Source: Armillaria gallica (Eukaryota; Basidiomycota; Agaricomycetes; Agaricales; Physalacriaceae). From it: DNA of 64,000 nucleotides. A program made the translations under genes and the position numbers. Below are positions 46,440 to 59,539 of the stretch, piece after piece. Position 1 is the stretch's first letter; the number at the start of each line of letters is the position of its first letter. The notes beneath the pieces were generated by a model. The model worked only from the letters and a program-made list of their open reading frames with translations. It searched no databases and had not been told where the DNA came from. The stretch spans positions 6,000,222 to 6,064,221 of the forward strand of contig JBANDB010000007.1 of the NCBI GenBank assembly GCA_037576215.1, in the 5' to 3' direction.

Positions 46440-48013
46440 GAAGACTGTTGCGGGCCTTGAAGGATTCCGAGAAAAACAGCTGATGCCTTCTGGCTACTTG
46501 CTACGGAGGACAGTGTCATTTTCAGCTGCTCGTTGCAACACCGATCTGCCATGGGATCATGGTCGCGGAATTCGCCACCAAATCGGAAATAATTAGGCCG
46601 AAGGAGTATACATGCTCTATAGTAGAGCTCCAACTCTCTCTCAACATCAGGAGATGGCACAAGCGGTTCAATTTGCTGTATCTGCTGCTCCAGATGTACA
46701 ATAAAAGCAGATCTATATTCATCCGGTAGCCATTTTAAAGTGGCGGAGGACATTCCAGCCATGGCCTGCAGCACGCTTTGATGCACGGAGGCATTAGATG
46801 TGGAGGAGTGCAGCCATTGTAGTGATTGCGCATCTACTTCAGCAGCACACTTTTGAACATGAGCACGCTCAATTTCCTTCAGAGTACGTTGGACAGCGCT
46901 CTCGCGTCTTTGCCAGTACTCGTACAGGCGATAAGTACCGTGGCCAAACACATGGGTATACGGATAGTGTCGTATGAGGGCGATACGTAGGATAAGAGAG
47001 TGGACATAAAGTGTCAAGGGTACCTTGAATGGACAATAGGGATAGACGAGGGGGAGGATTAGGGCAATGGTGTAGGCCACATATGTTGCGGCACCAATGA
47101 TAGATACTAGCCAGGCCACTTTCATGCCTAGAGAGAACAAGAAAACAGTGAGGCCAGCAAAAAGAGTGCCAATGAAATGTGTAGGAGGACAGGTAGCATT
47201 CCTATGATCATTGGCACTTGCCACACCTGTAGTCCAGCATATCACAAGTGTCGGATTCTTGCACGATCGCGTGCGGAGCTGTCGGAGACGATGGTGATGT
47301 ATTGGTGGAGCCACTGCTTGACCAAAACAGCAACCAGGGCAGTGATGAGACTGAGAGTCAAACTCACGAACCACAAGCTGTTCACCCATTCATCGGAACG
47401 GCTCAGGGAAAAGAAGTTGGTGGGGGAGGAAGGAATAGAGATTTGGGAGCCGTTCGATGCCGTGGCCTTGAGGATTTCGAGGAGAAGGAATGCGGATACC
47501 TGGTTGTAATCAGGTTGCATGCTTTGCGATGTTTGCACCACAAATGTCGTGAGCACTGCGGAGAAGAGACCAGCCTATCATGGTATGTTAGACATTTTAG
47601 AGCCCGATACTGAAAGGCGACGTGTTACGCACAAAAACAAGTAGGACATCGATGGTATCCCTCCACTCTGCCAACATATTGGCGTCGAAATCGGCCGTTT
47701 CTTCGTTGTAGATGGACCATATTCGTGCTTTGTCGGACATCTCTTGGCCATAAGGATCGGGAGGGTAGTGCGCCTTATAGTCGCGTGGAGCAGCGCCTGA
47801 TACCATTTGAAATTAAATACCATCGTAGCAGAGCAGTTGAAGCAAATTGAATATACCGACTCCCCACAAATGCAGCTGATTCTTGTTCAGTCCGAAAAAC
47901 GTCCCACTTGGAGGGTTTCTCTGAGCTCCCAGGTCAGGTGCGGAAACACGACTACCAGTTGCTGAAGGTTGGTTTGGAGGTGACTCTGCGCCATTCCTGT
48001 CAGTGTTAGCCAT
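46440..48013 (-). pseudogene. DUF6535 copy B, 5' half (split by the 28.5 kb element)
   Basis: Start ATG at 48,013 (MANTDRNGAESPPNQPSATG), QLHLWGVG, an intron to GAAPRDYKAHYPPDPYG, AEWRDTIDVLLVF, an intron near 47,634-47,577, AGLFSAVLTTFVVQTSQ, then the membrane spans, ending GILQGPQQSSLT at the element boundary. A TGA at 47,242-47,244 replaces the CGA (Arg of HLRYAGLQ) seen in copy A, and a one-base loss near 47,165 shifts the frame in the next membrane span. The C-terminal half is 28.5 kb away at 16,822-17,895. Confidence 0.82.
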
Positions 48014-48129
48014 GCTCGAAAATCGATAGAGATCAAGTTAGTATCATTGATATCCAAAGCACAAAGGACTCACTTGGAAGAATATATTGGCTGTCAAGAA
48101 CAAAGAGGCGCCGAGTACTTGTTGGTGCT

Positions 48130-49570
48130 GTTTGGTTGAACACTACGCTGTCAAAGCGCTGTATGCTCGTGTTCACGGTGCTGTCCCGAAGAACCATCGA
48201 AGTTCGTAACCGATGACACCAACACGTAAGATTATCGTATTATAATCATAGCACAGGTCATGATTGGAAACTATGATTGGAATTGAGGACATGTGGAATG
48301 GACGACACGTTATGATAGGTTGTGGTATTTGATGCTGAGAAAGCGTACAACGAATGAGGTATAGTAAAATTAAGAAGCTAGAATGCGCTGATTGGGAGCA
48401 CAGTACTTCTGATGTGAGCAATTCGGAGAGGCCAACGTAGTATGTGATGAAGGCGGCGATGATGCCAAACGCGAGCACTGATTTGACGAAACTGGGAAAG
48501 TGTGAGCTAAGGGAGAGAAGGAGAGAAGAGGTACTCAGTGCGGATGATGGAGCGAGGTGATGCTGCGTACACCGGGGTTAGCGATAAGCAGTGAGGCAAA
48601 TGGATGGAACGAACAAGAATAGAACTGTGACGATCATCCACGTAGAGGCACACGGCTGCATCAGTGCCGTATGCATCTTGTATGTATGCTGCATCTCACA
48701 TCCGAGGTCTGAAAACTATCGCTGTCGACGGGCTCATCCGAGTCACGTCTCCCTAGTAATGAGCACTCTCTCCTATCCTAGCTAAGAATGGAAGACACCC
48801 GCACCCCCTGCATGTCTATCCACCGTAACATATTCTGCACACGCTCGAGTCAGTGATGAAAACGTTGCGGGAAGCAAGCCTACGTACCCTGGCGAGCCCA
48901 TCCCAAACACCGCCCGAGTTGCTGCCTGTTGTATCGAGCTCCCATCACCCTTATCGATACCGCAAAACGTGTGAACCGGCCCTCTGAAAAGATGGCCTAA
49001 GGGGAGGTACGAATTTCACGTACTGTTTTCACGTACTGTGGGGGACGTTGACACGGAGTTGAGCTGCAACAAGTGAGAGGGAACCTGATCAACATTAGCA
49101 AGGCCAGATCGTTCAAAAAGCAATACACACACCTCCGCCCATATATCTAGCGCTACCTTGGGAATAACGTCCGCCGACCCTCCCTTGAAATCCTGAGTGG
49201 TGGCCAGAGGATTGATTAGCCGCGCTCAAGTCAGTTTGAGAAAGGACTTACCGAGTCTAACGACCCCGCTCCCAGTAATCTCTTCAATTCGTGCACGTCT
49301 GTCGCCATCCGACGGAACTCGTCATTATCGCCAGCGTGCGGGGCCCTTCCGATGAATGCTGCATGAGCAAAACGTGAGAAAAATAGAGATATTTGCGTAC
49401 TGTTGCGTAGGCGACGTGAATGAACGAGCTATGGAAGAAATCATCGGCAGCGCATTGCAGGGCGAGCCTAGGGAAAGAAAAGGAACGCTAAGCCACGTAG
49501 AACGAGAATCGGTGCACATTCCCTTACCCGGTAATCAAATCATGCTGCTGGAAATCCCTTGTCCCGCATC
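48130..49570 (-). repeat. Repeated block M, copy 2
   Basis: Related to 13,500-15,080. Shared landmarks are the FGIIAAFITYYVGLSEL-coding segment near 48,430-48,470, ATGTATGCTGCATCTCACA (48,680; also 14,154 and 54,763) and the CTCTGAAAAGATGGC-like block near 48,980. It lies directly upstream of DUF6535 copy B. Frames are degenerate. Confidence 0.5.
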
Positions 49571-51425
49571 TTTCGTGACTGCTTGACCTCGCATCCGATG
49601 TCTGCAAACCGCTTCCGTCGACAAACTAGCATGCATCCGAGTAGCGAAATTCACTTCCACGACCTGGTCTGACGCCTGCCAAAATGTCCCTCCCTCCGCC
49701 AACTCCCGACCATGCGACCGTCCCCCATCCTTGCATGCTAATAATAGATTAGGTCCCTCCATCCCGTCTCCACACCGACCCTCAACGCGTCCTCCGCTAC
49801 TCGTGCACACCTGCCATCCACGTGTTAGCTGCATCCAAAGGATATGTCCAGTGCACGTACCGTTCCGTTCCATTTGCTATACCCCTTCAAGTCTTGCTCT
49901 CGCTTCACACTCTCACCGTGTTAACAAAATATAAACTTTTATTTCACTACCTGCGCGAGTCCCAATTAGCTAAACGTAAGCAAAATCGGTGAGAAAACTC
50001 TTACCTGATACATCTATCTCGCACTATCCGTAGTCTTGGGGGTGCCGTTAGTATCGAATAGAGGTGTTATCAAAAATACCTTACCTTATTAACCCAAAAA
50101 TCCCTCCGCGCATCCAATGAAACCCTACAAGGACACGAGTCAGCCATGCAAAAAGCCTACAAGGTCAATACACGTACCCTGGTGGTGCCCCAACGACCTT
50201 ATTCACCCATCGATCCTGCTCGCCAGCCATCTCAGTGGTGAAATAGTCGATGTCAGACTGTCCCAACACCCCAACGAGCACCTCAAATTCGGTGACCCGC
50301 CCTCTGGGAAGGTACCGTCAGCAAGAGCCGAGTGGTAGGAAGGATCACGTACCTTTGCCCTTCGTCTGCTTGTTCCAGCTTCCAGTCAAGCGTCACCTGC
50401 TTGATCTCCATTATCGATCCCACCCTCCCTCTAGAAATGCAGTGACAAAATATGGGTTGATTGGAGGAGAGGGCGGACTGTTGGATGTGCGGAGCAATTT
50501 GTTGGGCTCGCCGTCGCCGCGTTCGCCATGCCGCAAAAGGGATCGCAAGATTTCTAGACAAGGTTAGCAAGGATATAATGGCCAATAGTCAGTATACGCA
50601 CTTCCAGCCATTTCTACTTCCCTCTAAATTTCATCAAATTTGAAGTCTGAGCTACTCTGCACGAAAATCAGTTAGCAAACGGGTAGAATGCCGAGATACA
50701 GAAGACTTACCATGTTCATTGGTCCAGCAGAGAACACGTCCACTGTTGCCGAGATGACGATGACGGTAAGACTGAAGAAAAGGAATGAGAAAGGTATCAA
50801 GAGATCGACGAAGAAACGAGCTCACCATTGAGCTTGATGGCCAACGGCGTGGTGGTGAAGAAACCCATCGATGATCAGATCCTGCCCAAACGAGCAGGAT
50901 TCACGTCACGGGATCACGACGCGCCAAAGACGCGAGTTAGGCTCCAGGCGAGAAACTCGTCATGCACAACAACGAGCACGCCATACTCGTCGTCTAGCAT
51001 AGCGAGCAGACAATAACTGAAGACGAGATAAGAAAAGAGGGCGAGGGCGAGGGGGAGAGGAGAGGAGAGGGGGGAATGGGATGGATGGGATATTCTTGGG
51101 GAATACGCACCTCGTTTTAAACCTCTCCGGCAAATCTTTGGTGCCGAAACCATTACCTACACGCTGTCAAAACTGTCGGCATGAAACACACACCTGCGCA
51201 TGCCGAAATTTGGAAGATTGTCACCAGAAGACATTTGAAGTACGACTCTAGGCATAAATCAGGATCAGCCGAGGAGGAGATACGAGTTGGGAGAATGTTT
51301 GGACTTACTCTTGGTGTGCTTGCGGACAAATCTCTGGGTCGCCACGTGAGTCAAACAAGCCCAAAGACTCGTAAATCGACCAGGAGGAGATATCCCTTCT
51401 AACGAGTGGGAATTAACTGTTCAAC
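49570..51425. other. No clear gene; hydrophobic minus-strand fragments
   Basis: Minus-strand fragments around 50,830-50,700 are hydrophobic (LLIPFSFLFFSLTVIVISA), suggesting further remnants of a membrane-protein gene, but no exon chain could be built. A purine-rich GAGGGCGAGGG tract lies at 51,037-51,075. Confidence 0.3.
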
Positions 51426-52058
51426 TACTCGTCGGAAGGCCCGGGGCTGGAAGGAAAGAAGGCGGTCAGAGAGGAAGGGATAGATATTTGGGAGCAATTC
51501 GACGCTGTGGCCTTGAGGATTTCGAAGAGAATAAACGTGGATGCCTGGTTGTAATCTGGTTGCATATTTTGCGACGTTTGTACCACAAATGTTGTGAGCA
51601 CCGCAGAGAAGAGACCGGCCTATGATGGTATTAGATTTTAGAACCCGTTCTTATAGGAAACGTTCGACGCACAAAAACGAGTAGGACATCAATAGTATCC
51701 CTCCACTCTGCCAACATATTGGCGTCGAAATCTGCCGCCTCATCGAGGTAGATGGACCATATTCGTGCATTCTCGGACATCTCTTGGCCGTAAGGATCGA
51801 GAGGGTACCGGGCCTTGTAATCGCGTGGAGCAGCACCTGAAGCCATTTAAGTATCACGGCGAAAAAGCCCGGGAAGTAACCACACGCACCGACTCCCCAC
51901 GAATGCATCTGATTCTTGTTCAGTCAAAAAAACGTGCCGCTTGGAGGGTTTCTCTGAGCTCCAGGATCTTCAGGGATAGTTGTTGAACGGACATTATCCC
52001 CCGTTGCTGAAGGTTGGTTCGTGCGTGCTTCTGCTCTATTCTCATGGGTGCCTGCCAT
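51425..52058 (-). pseudogene. DUF6535 copy D, 5' fragment
   Basis: Starts MAGTHENRAEARTNQPSATG at 52,058. An in-frame TGA follows SGTFF, the next exon carries GAAPRDYKARYPLDPYG and AEWRDTIDVLLVF, then an intron and AGLFSAVLTTFVVQTSQ. Similarity stops within the segment before the first membrane span near 51,425, so the membrane and C-terminal regions are missing. Closest in its N-terminus to copy B (both have NQPSATG). Confidence 0.75.
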
Positions 52059-53900
52059 GCTGGTAAAGCGATAGAAATCAAATTAGTATGACCGACGTCG
52101 ATAGTGAAAACGACTCACTTTGGAAGATACAGTGGCTGTCAAGGAGGGAAAGGAGCCAAGCGCTTGCTCGTGCTGTTTGATTGAACATTGGCGCTGTATG
52201 CTCGTGTTGTGCCGTTCCGTAAAAAATATTGAAGTTCGCAATCAGGAACAGCCTCAAGGTAGTCCAATAATAATTGCAAGGAGAAGACATGACATTGTAT
52301 CAGGACGAACGTGATCGTTGAAACTGAAGCGTCAATGACGCTGACTCATCATCTTGACTTCTGTCCTCCATCTCCGCCTCGTTTTCGGTTACTGTATTCT
52401 GCGTCACAAGGACCTTTATTTCTGAATATTCTTGGCTTACTCCTTAGCGTTGCTAGAGGACGTATATACGCTAAAGCGCAAGGGCTGCACGCTGGCTATG
52501 CTCTTTACTCGGTAATAAATCTAACCTTGTAGGTCCAGGTTTAACAGCATAGAAGTTGCTTTATGCCTTCAATACTTCTCTGTCGTCGGACCATGCTACT
52601 CGCCTTTACTATCCGAATTGTTCACGCCAACTTCGTAGCACTTGTAGCATGAACACTTCAATGCAGCCACTTTATGTTTGTCCCTTCTCCTCGGAATCAA
52701 CACAGTACGACGGATAGAAGACGGCAAAGTAATTTGAGAATGTGTCAGGAGGAGGATATTGATTAACGCCCCAAACAGATTGTTTTTGTTTTAACAGGCC
52801 GTACTGCTTGCCTGAGCGCTTTGGTCAAAGGATACATAGCATGCGCAGGGACTATATGAGGGTATAATGTAAGCACCTCTGGTATTTCATGGCCGCAGAT
52901 TCGTCTGACTTTGGCCGCTGTCACTAGATCACCGAAGGAACACAGTGAGTCTGGGAAAGTCGACAGTCCATAGAGCACTGGCCACCCCGTAAAACTAGAA
53001 CAAGAGTTGTCCGCTCTTGATCTCTACGATGCGGAGGCTCGCTAAGGAAAAGAACTGAGAATCCGTAAGTACTCTCAGGTTCATACTTGTCGTCATTACT
53101 CACGTGGCACGCAGTATCATCAGTGCTGCGAACATAACTCAGTAAATGGTTCAATGAAACGACAGCGATGACCACGGAATTGTTGATGGAGACTATACTC
53201 CTGCTTCTTTCCTCCACGCCGTTCATCTCGATGCTCAGCGAGATGGATATAAGAAAGCACGGAACCGTAGATCTTCATCTCGGTTCATCTTGGTCCTGGG
53301 CAGCGGCACTACTACATATGGACCAACTTGGACAGAAGGGACCCGGGAAACCACTTCCGTTCTGAGAGAGGTACGGGTCAGCCTATCAGGGGATGCGCTC
53401 GTTTGCTCGACTTCTGCGTAATCTACGCACTCAGTTGACGGTCGGAGGTACTGCGATCCAAACAATCTCCTCCCAGGTCCTGGCTATTAATCTCGACCAG
53501 TCCACCAACAAAGACGCGTATGGTAGCTCAACGTTCCCCGAGCCATTCGTGGGAAATAGAGGTGCCGAAGAGACACCATCTACATCCTTCTTCTGATTTG
53601 CCCTCGAGAATCGTGGCTCTCCCTTGTCGGTTCGTATCTGTCAAGAGAAATGGCGGACGGTGAACTCAACCCCAAGACGTACAGCCGCTGTTTGGCTTCA
53701 TTTTCTATTCCTGAGGCACGCACCTATCCACCATTCGTATAGTCAGGTCTTTCGTGGACACACTGCTGAGCGAGTGCTGAACATTCCCGAAGACGAGGTA
53801 CCTTTCTGCGCGGTTCAACCAGCAAGAGTAGTACTGCAAGAGAGAGGAACTCGAGGATTACGCAGGTCAGGACCATCTGGAGTCGGCACCTTTCCCAAAG
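52059..53900. other. No recognisable gene
   Basis: 52,080-52,250 resembles the upstream region of DUF6535 copy B (48,080-48,220). Beyond that only short frames are present, without motifs. Confidence 0.35.
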
Positions 53901-55620
53901 CGTTCCCTGCTAAGCGCGGTACATATAGCATCAGCCCCTGCTTCTTGACGCCAAGTCAACAGCAGAGTAACGTCTGTTTCCCCACATCCAAGCCGACTCG
54001 CCGCCGCAGGGGACAATGTTCAGCCGGAGGGGCGGATGTCTAAATTGGAGGATCTGCAAAAGTGACGTGTGATCGGGAGAGGTGGACCTACGAGTGTCAA
54101 CTAGAGGCATATCCGATGTAATAGTGACATACCATGCTGGATTAGTATGTGGGCGGGGCGCTGTCGCGTTCTTGAAACGTTCTCAGTCTGGCTTAGGACA
54201 CGGAGAGAATTAGCGGCTTACTTGTACAGTCGAGATACATTGTCTAGATGGGACTGGAGTTTTTAGTGTACTTGCAGAGGGAGTACAGTGCTCGTGATAT
54301 TTGTAGATCCAGTATGGTCTCGTATTACTGTAAGTATTATAATCGTAGCACTTGTTATCATTATAAACAATGATTAGAATTACAAAGGACGCGTGGAGTG
54401 GATGACACGCCATGATGAGAAAGTGTACAACGAACGGAGGTATAATAAAATAAAGGAGCTAGAATGCGCCGATTGGGAGTACGGTAACGTGTGCCCCCCC
54501 GATTTGGCGAGACTGGGAAGTTGTGAGCTGATGGAGAGAAGGAGGAGAGACGTACTTGGTGCGGATGAAAGCCTTACCAGACGGCGCGGACAACTCTGAC
54601 CCCGACAAGGGGAAGGGAAGGGGCGGACAAGAGTGGTGCGGTGACTATCATCCACACAAACAGGTGCATGGCGAGCACGGATGCATCAGTGCAGTATGCG
54701 TCCGTGGTGGCGAACGCGCCATCTGAGGGTTATGGGATGCGCATGTTATAGCCTTCAGCTTCATGTATGCTGCATCTCACATCCGAGGTCTGAAAACCGT
54801 CGCCGTCGCCGAGTTGCGTCGAATACCCCGAAGAACAGAAGACACCTATACCCCCCCTACATCTCTATCCAGCATAATAATAGCCACGTCTGTCCCACAG
54901 CCATCTCCCTCGGCGTGCACACACCTCCTGCCTCTTCCGCTCGTCGGTTCCTGTTCATACGCTTGTCTGCTCTGCACACACTCGAGTCAGTGACGAAAGC
55001 ACTGCAGGAAGCAAGCAACCCTGCTCGAGCTTCTACCTGTAGAATCAAGGACCATCACCCTTGTCGATGGCGGAACATGCGTGAACCCTCCCTCTGAAAA
55101 GACGGCATGAGTGATGGCAAAGTAAGGTCGATGACACGTACCGTTGGTAATGATAATGCACCATCGATGTGGTTTGCAAGATTGAGAGGGACCTGATGAA
55201 AATGAGGAATGCCGAATCGTTCAAAGAGCAATGCACGCACCTGCACCATCTACCAAGCACTCGCTTCAGTACATCGTCCGCCATCCCTTCCTCGGAATTC
55301 TGGGACAGGTGTCTAGAGGATTTGTTAGCCCTCGTTCAAGTCGGCTTGGGGAATGGCCTACCGAGCCTCATGACCATACTCCCAGAGATCTGTTCAATTC
55401 GTGTCATCGACAGCGTACGGAGCCGCTCTGATGACCGCCGCCTGAGCCAAATGTGAAAAGAAAGGGGAAACGTCGCGTACCATTGCATATGCTATGGGAA
55501 CGGACTTGTCGGCGGCGCGTTGCAGGGCTTAGGGGAAGAAAAGGAACGGTAAGCCACATAGAACGAGAGTCAGTGCACATTCTCCTACCCGATGATCAAA
55601 TTATGCTACTACGAATTTGA
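53900..55620 (-). repeat. Repeated block M, copy 3
   Basis: Nearly identical to copy 1 at its start (53,910-54,130 against 13,132-13,350), then with indels. Hydrophobic minus-strand fragments again occur but the GIIAAFI segment is lost here. It contains ATGTATGCTGCATCTCACA at 54,763. 55,620-55,985 has no feature. Confidence 0.5.
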
Positions 55621-55984
55621 GCCCTCGTTGGACCCTCACAAAAATAGGGGTTTATTCATCAAACTTACCGAAATTGTGGCATTGACACGGAATGGCAGAG
55701 ACAAGTTTTGTTGAAGGATAGCAGAGCAAGGAATGAATCGAGTAGGTTGTGGTCATGGTTGATCCTGAACACGTGCCACTCTTGCACTGCGACAGCGACC
55801 ATCAAGCGGCGTTGATAACACTAGCATGGCGCAACCAGTCCACACTGACGCCGCCATCGACGCGCAGCGCTTAAATCCATGCTCCAGTGTCTGACGCGAC
55901 ATACAAGACGTTTTACCATGGTCAACCATGGGCGGCGCCGGATTTCTGTTCAAAGGTACGTCGCCGATCTTCTTAAAATACGCG

Positions 55985-57030
55985 TGTTAATTTGCGTTGT
56001 GCAGCGGCGATAAACTGTATGTACCCGGAACGATGCTCGACGTTCAATCCAAGCAGTTTTGGACCTCTCACAGCCAGTCATCAAGCGCTTCGAGCCATTC
56101 ACATCTGCCGCCGTGCTGCTCGTTCAGCGACACTTCGATAATGAGAAGGCTATTCTGAAGCTCGCAGATCGTAGACTGGAATATCGTGGTGGTCGCCTTC
56201 CCTCGAAAAACATCTGCAACACGCCGTACGTGAAACCCAGGAGGGCATGGTGCCCAACTGGTTCGAGCTTGTACGCAATGACGGGAACCGGCCTGATACC
56301 AAGATTTGAGAGGACTGGGTGTGGGAGGTCTCCACTTGGCGTTACAAGCTATCGAACCACAACATGGAACTTGCTGCATATCGACTATTGCACCGGCTGC
56401 AAGGCCGATACATTCCCCGTCTTTTCGGCGTCGTTCGTCTTCGTATAACCCTCGAGTCTACTACCCTTCATCCTATCACCGACGTCGTTCAAGGACTCAT
56501 TTTCGAGTATATCCCCAGTGTTAGCATTGAAACCTGGCGTTGACGTCTCGATGCGAGAAGCAGAGAGGACCTCTAGCCGAGTCATTGAGGCACTCCGTGA
56601 TATCGAGGCCCAGAACTGCGTCTGGCACAATGACATTCACATCGGGAATGTCGTTCTGCAGGACGGGAGCCGTTCTCCAGTTATCATCGACTTTGGACAG
56701 GCCGACATCAGAGAGCCTGAACTCAGTGATGAAGAGTAGTCGAGTGTCATCGGGGCGTCTCCAGACACACGTCGCATGAGAAACCCTCTGGTGAATCCTG
56801 ACGATGGGCTTGGGAAGCGGACTGTGACGCCGTACGAGATGTCGGACCCGCGCTATAAGGATCCTCTGGTATTCAACGAATACATTGAAAGCATGCCTGA
56901 AGACCTCTGTATGGTGACGTTTGAGACAGTGTTGGATACGGGTGAGGGAGCAGGTGTACCAGTGGAGGATACGACCTGGAGTTCGTTGCAGACCTATCCA
57001 CGACTAGGACATGTCTCCGTCCTCTGACCC
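55985..57030 (+). pseudogene. Kinase-like (APH fold) pseudogene, copy 2
   Basis: Same organisation as the copy at 5-1,020: PFTSAAVLLVQRHFDNEKAILKLADRR near 56,095-56,180 in separate short frames, HNDIHIGNV and IDFGQADIREPELSDEE at 56,630-56,735, then a TAG. The catalytic loop and DFG motif are present but the gene is cut into several frames. The C-terminal extension after the stop (DPLVFNEYIESMPEDL) is better preserved here than in copy 1. Confidence 0.6.
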
Positions 57031-57384
57031 ATCTCGAAATGACGCGATTATATTTGCGGGTCTTTCTGCATATCAATGGTCGACGTCGCTTGCAACACAT
57101 CTGATATGCCGACTATCATGCATACCGTCGTGTTTCTTGTCGCGAGACTCGGGTCCAAAAATGAAGACGCACTAGCGCGGTGGTCATCACAGTCGTACGA
57201 TCCTTTCCTATTCTTCTCCTCCGCGTTTTTGGCACACGCAAAGCTCGTTTCAACTCATTACCATAAGACCAACGTACCACGATGTTTCTAAAACCCCACT
57301 GCAGTGGCAGAGACGGCGACTACTTTCTGAGCTGTTGCCACCCAGGCTGGTCCAAGATTGAACACGAACCCATCATCTTAGTAC

Positions 57385-57560
57385 TGTCCTACTAGTTAAG
57401 AGACACTCGGGCGACGAGAAAACTTTCCTCAAGCTTGCAGAGCGGAGGTATTGTGGCAGGAACAAAGGCGTGGATATGGTGCGATGGACGCCTTCCATCG
57501 ACGTGAAGAGATTACGAATTCAGCAAAGGATAGCAAGACGCGGGGTCATTCCTAACTAGT
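57385..57560 (+). pseudogene. Kinase-like N-lobe fragment, copy 2
   Basis: Counterpart of 1,390-1,564 (the LLVKRHSGDEK-coding block). Shorter and more disrupted, with a change of frame after it. Confidence 0.4.
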
Positions 57561-58079
57561 TCAAGCTGATCGACCATTCCGACAACGAACCTGTTGGGAG
57601 TGGATGTGTCGTACTCTTTCATTGCTTGCAGAGGAGTCGGTTCGTGCTTGATTGCAGATTTTACAGAATGATACTACTGATCCAGTTGCAATACACGTAC
57701 AGAGTATCTCCGACCTATGTATAAGATATCTTCTATCGCATACGTTTTCTCTTTCGAAAATGACATCGCCTGTCCTCTACAATCGTCACAAATTGCACGC
57801 CGGTTTGGCGATGCTCCTAATTCAGTGACAGGTACACCTGCAGAACGATTCAAAATTAGAGAAGCTTCAGTGCTTCGGTGGCCAAAGTCGCGTCAAATCT
57901 AACGTTTCAAATACTCTACATACCGGGATACTAGAGAAATAATTCCTTGATTTGAATGACAGGCGGAGAATGTTTGGCTGCGTAACCTAGCAAAGCACCG
58001 AATATTGAATGCTGAATGTACAGAATGCGGAGGTTTAAGAGGGGTGCTGCGTCACGGGTGATCTGACCTCTCTTACCAT

Positions 58080-59260
58080 CGTCACCTTTCGTTACCACTC
58101 CGATTTATCCGGAGAGCGTGCTTGTACTTGTGGAATATCCGCCGCAAAGCACAGTGCTGACTTGTCGCGAGATGGGCGTTGATGCCCAAAATAAGAGCAA
58201 GGCTCAGATACAGCCGAGTCGTCCCTTTTCTTTCGCCATTACGAGCACTTTCCATCACTCCTTCTTTCCTGTCCATCAAGACTTTCAAAATGATTCTGGC
58301 CCCCTTCTTGATGCCGTGTAAGTGTTTTTGGCACCTGCTTGAGGCGGTACATTTACCATTCATTCCAGCCGCCATTCTACCATCCGAAACCTCAATAAGG
58401 AGGACCTTAATGTGATATTGATATCGCTTGGTGTACGGGGCATGTATTCAAAGGTCAGCTTACTCGCTGAGTGCTACATTTGTTCTAATCTTCCTTCCCT
58501 AGTGTACTCTTCCCTACCGAGTCTCATCAGCGTCAGTGTGAATCAACAACGTTGTAACCGACCTGCACCCTTGCCAGTGGTGACATGATGTACGTCGACT
58601 TTTCGCGAACGGAAGGTCCGAATTTTGCCCTGAGACGACGAGCACGTGCATTTGTTGAGGAGAGCAGCACTTCTTCATTGTTCTCGACAGCAGCGAGATG
58701 GGACTTATATCGGAGCGGGAGGAAACACGCGAGAGGGTATGTCCACTCCTTCATTGCTAATGTTCAGGAGTGCTCACTCTACCCAATCTCTGATCAGCCG
58801 GTAGTATTGGGGAGCACTTTACAGTGCTGCCGAATTCCTCCGACGTCGACGCCTCATGATCCAGATTTTGCGCTGAGACGAGTATCATCAGTATGTGATG
58901 GTCGAAAGAAATGGATGCAGGGACGCGGGAAGGAGGGTAACCACGGACGCGTTGGCAATGGTAAGTTACTCACCAGCCGACATCCCTAGGTATTCACACA
59001 TTCTTATTATTAGCTCAATATCCTTCCGTTCTGCGCGCGCGCGCGCGTCTAACCCTCCAGTCGTGCCAACGTCCGTGTGCCGAAACCTGTTGTTACTTCA
59101 GGACAACGAATCGTCGTGCTGCGCAAGGTCAGGCCAGTGCAGGCCAGAGGAGGGATTGAAAGAGATGGCGATGACAGAGGAGACGGCGACATGGATGGTA
59201 AGTCTCTCCAGTTTCTCAAACAACACCGAGCCCTAAAGCCCTCCTCAGCCCCTACTCTCT
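58080..59260 (+). repeat. Dispersed repeat R, copy 4
   Basis: Same marker blocks as copy 1: GATGGGCGTTGATGCCC (58,171), the EGPNFALRRRARAF-coding block (58,612) and GTGTGCCGAAACCTG (59,074). A (CG)n microsatellite at about 59,034-59,047 replaces the shorter GCGCGCG of copy 1. Confidence 0.6.
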
Positions 59261-59539
59261 TTCATTGGACAACTCCCCAAGCACAAGATCGCGCGCTCCA
59301 ACGATGTTCTTCGAACTCGTCTCTGCCTTCAGTCAGAAAATGATAAAGGCGGCGCAGAGGTTGCAGCGTCGACTTTCTGTCTTTTCCGTGTATGCGCGCC
59401 TGCCCCGTCCCACCGTGCTCTCCCTGGAGGCTGGAGGAACTCGACTCCGCTGCAACTTTTCCGGTGGACGCCATTCCCAGTTGAATCCAGGTGGAGAAGC
59501 GCATCATGAATGAACGCCGTTCTCACCTACTGTCCCTCG

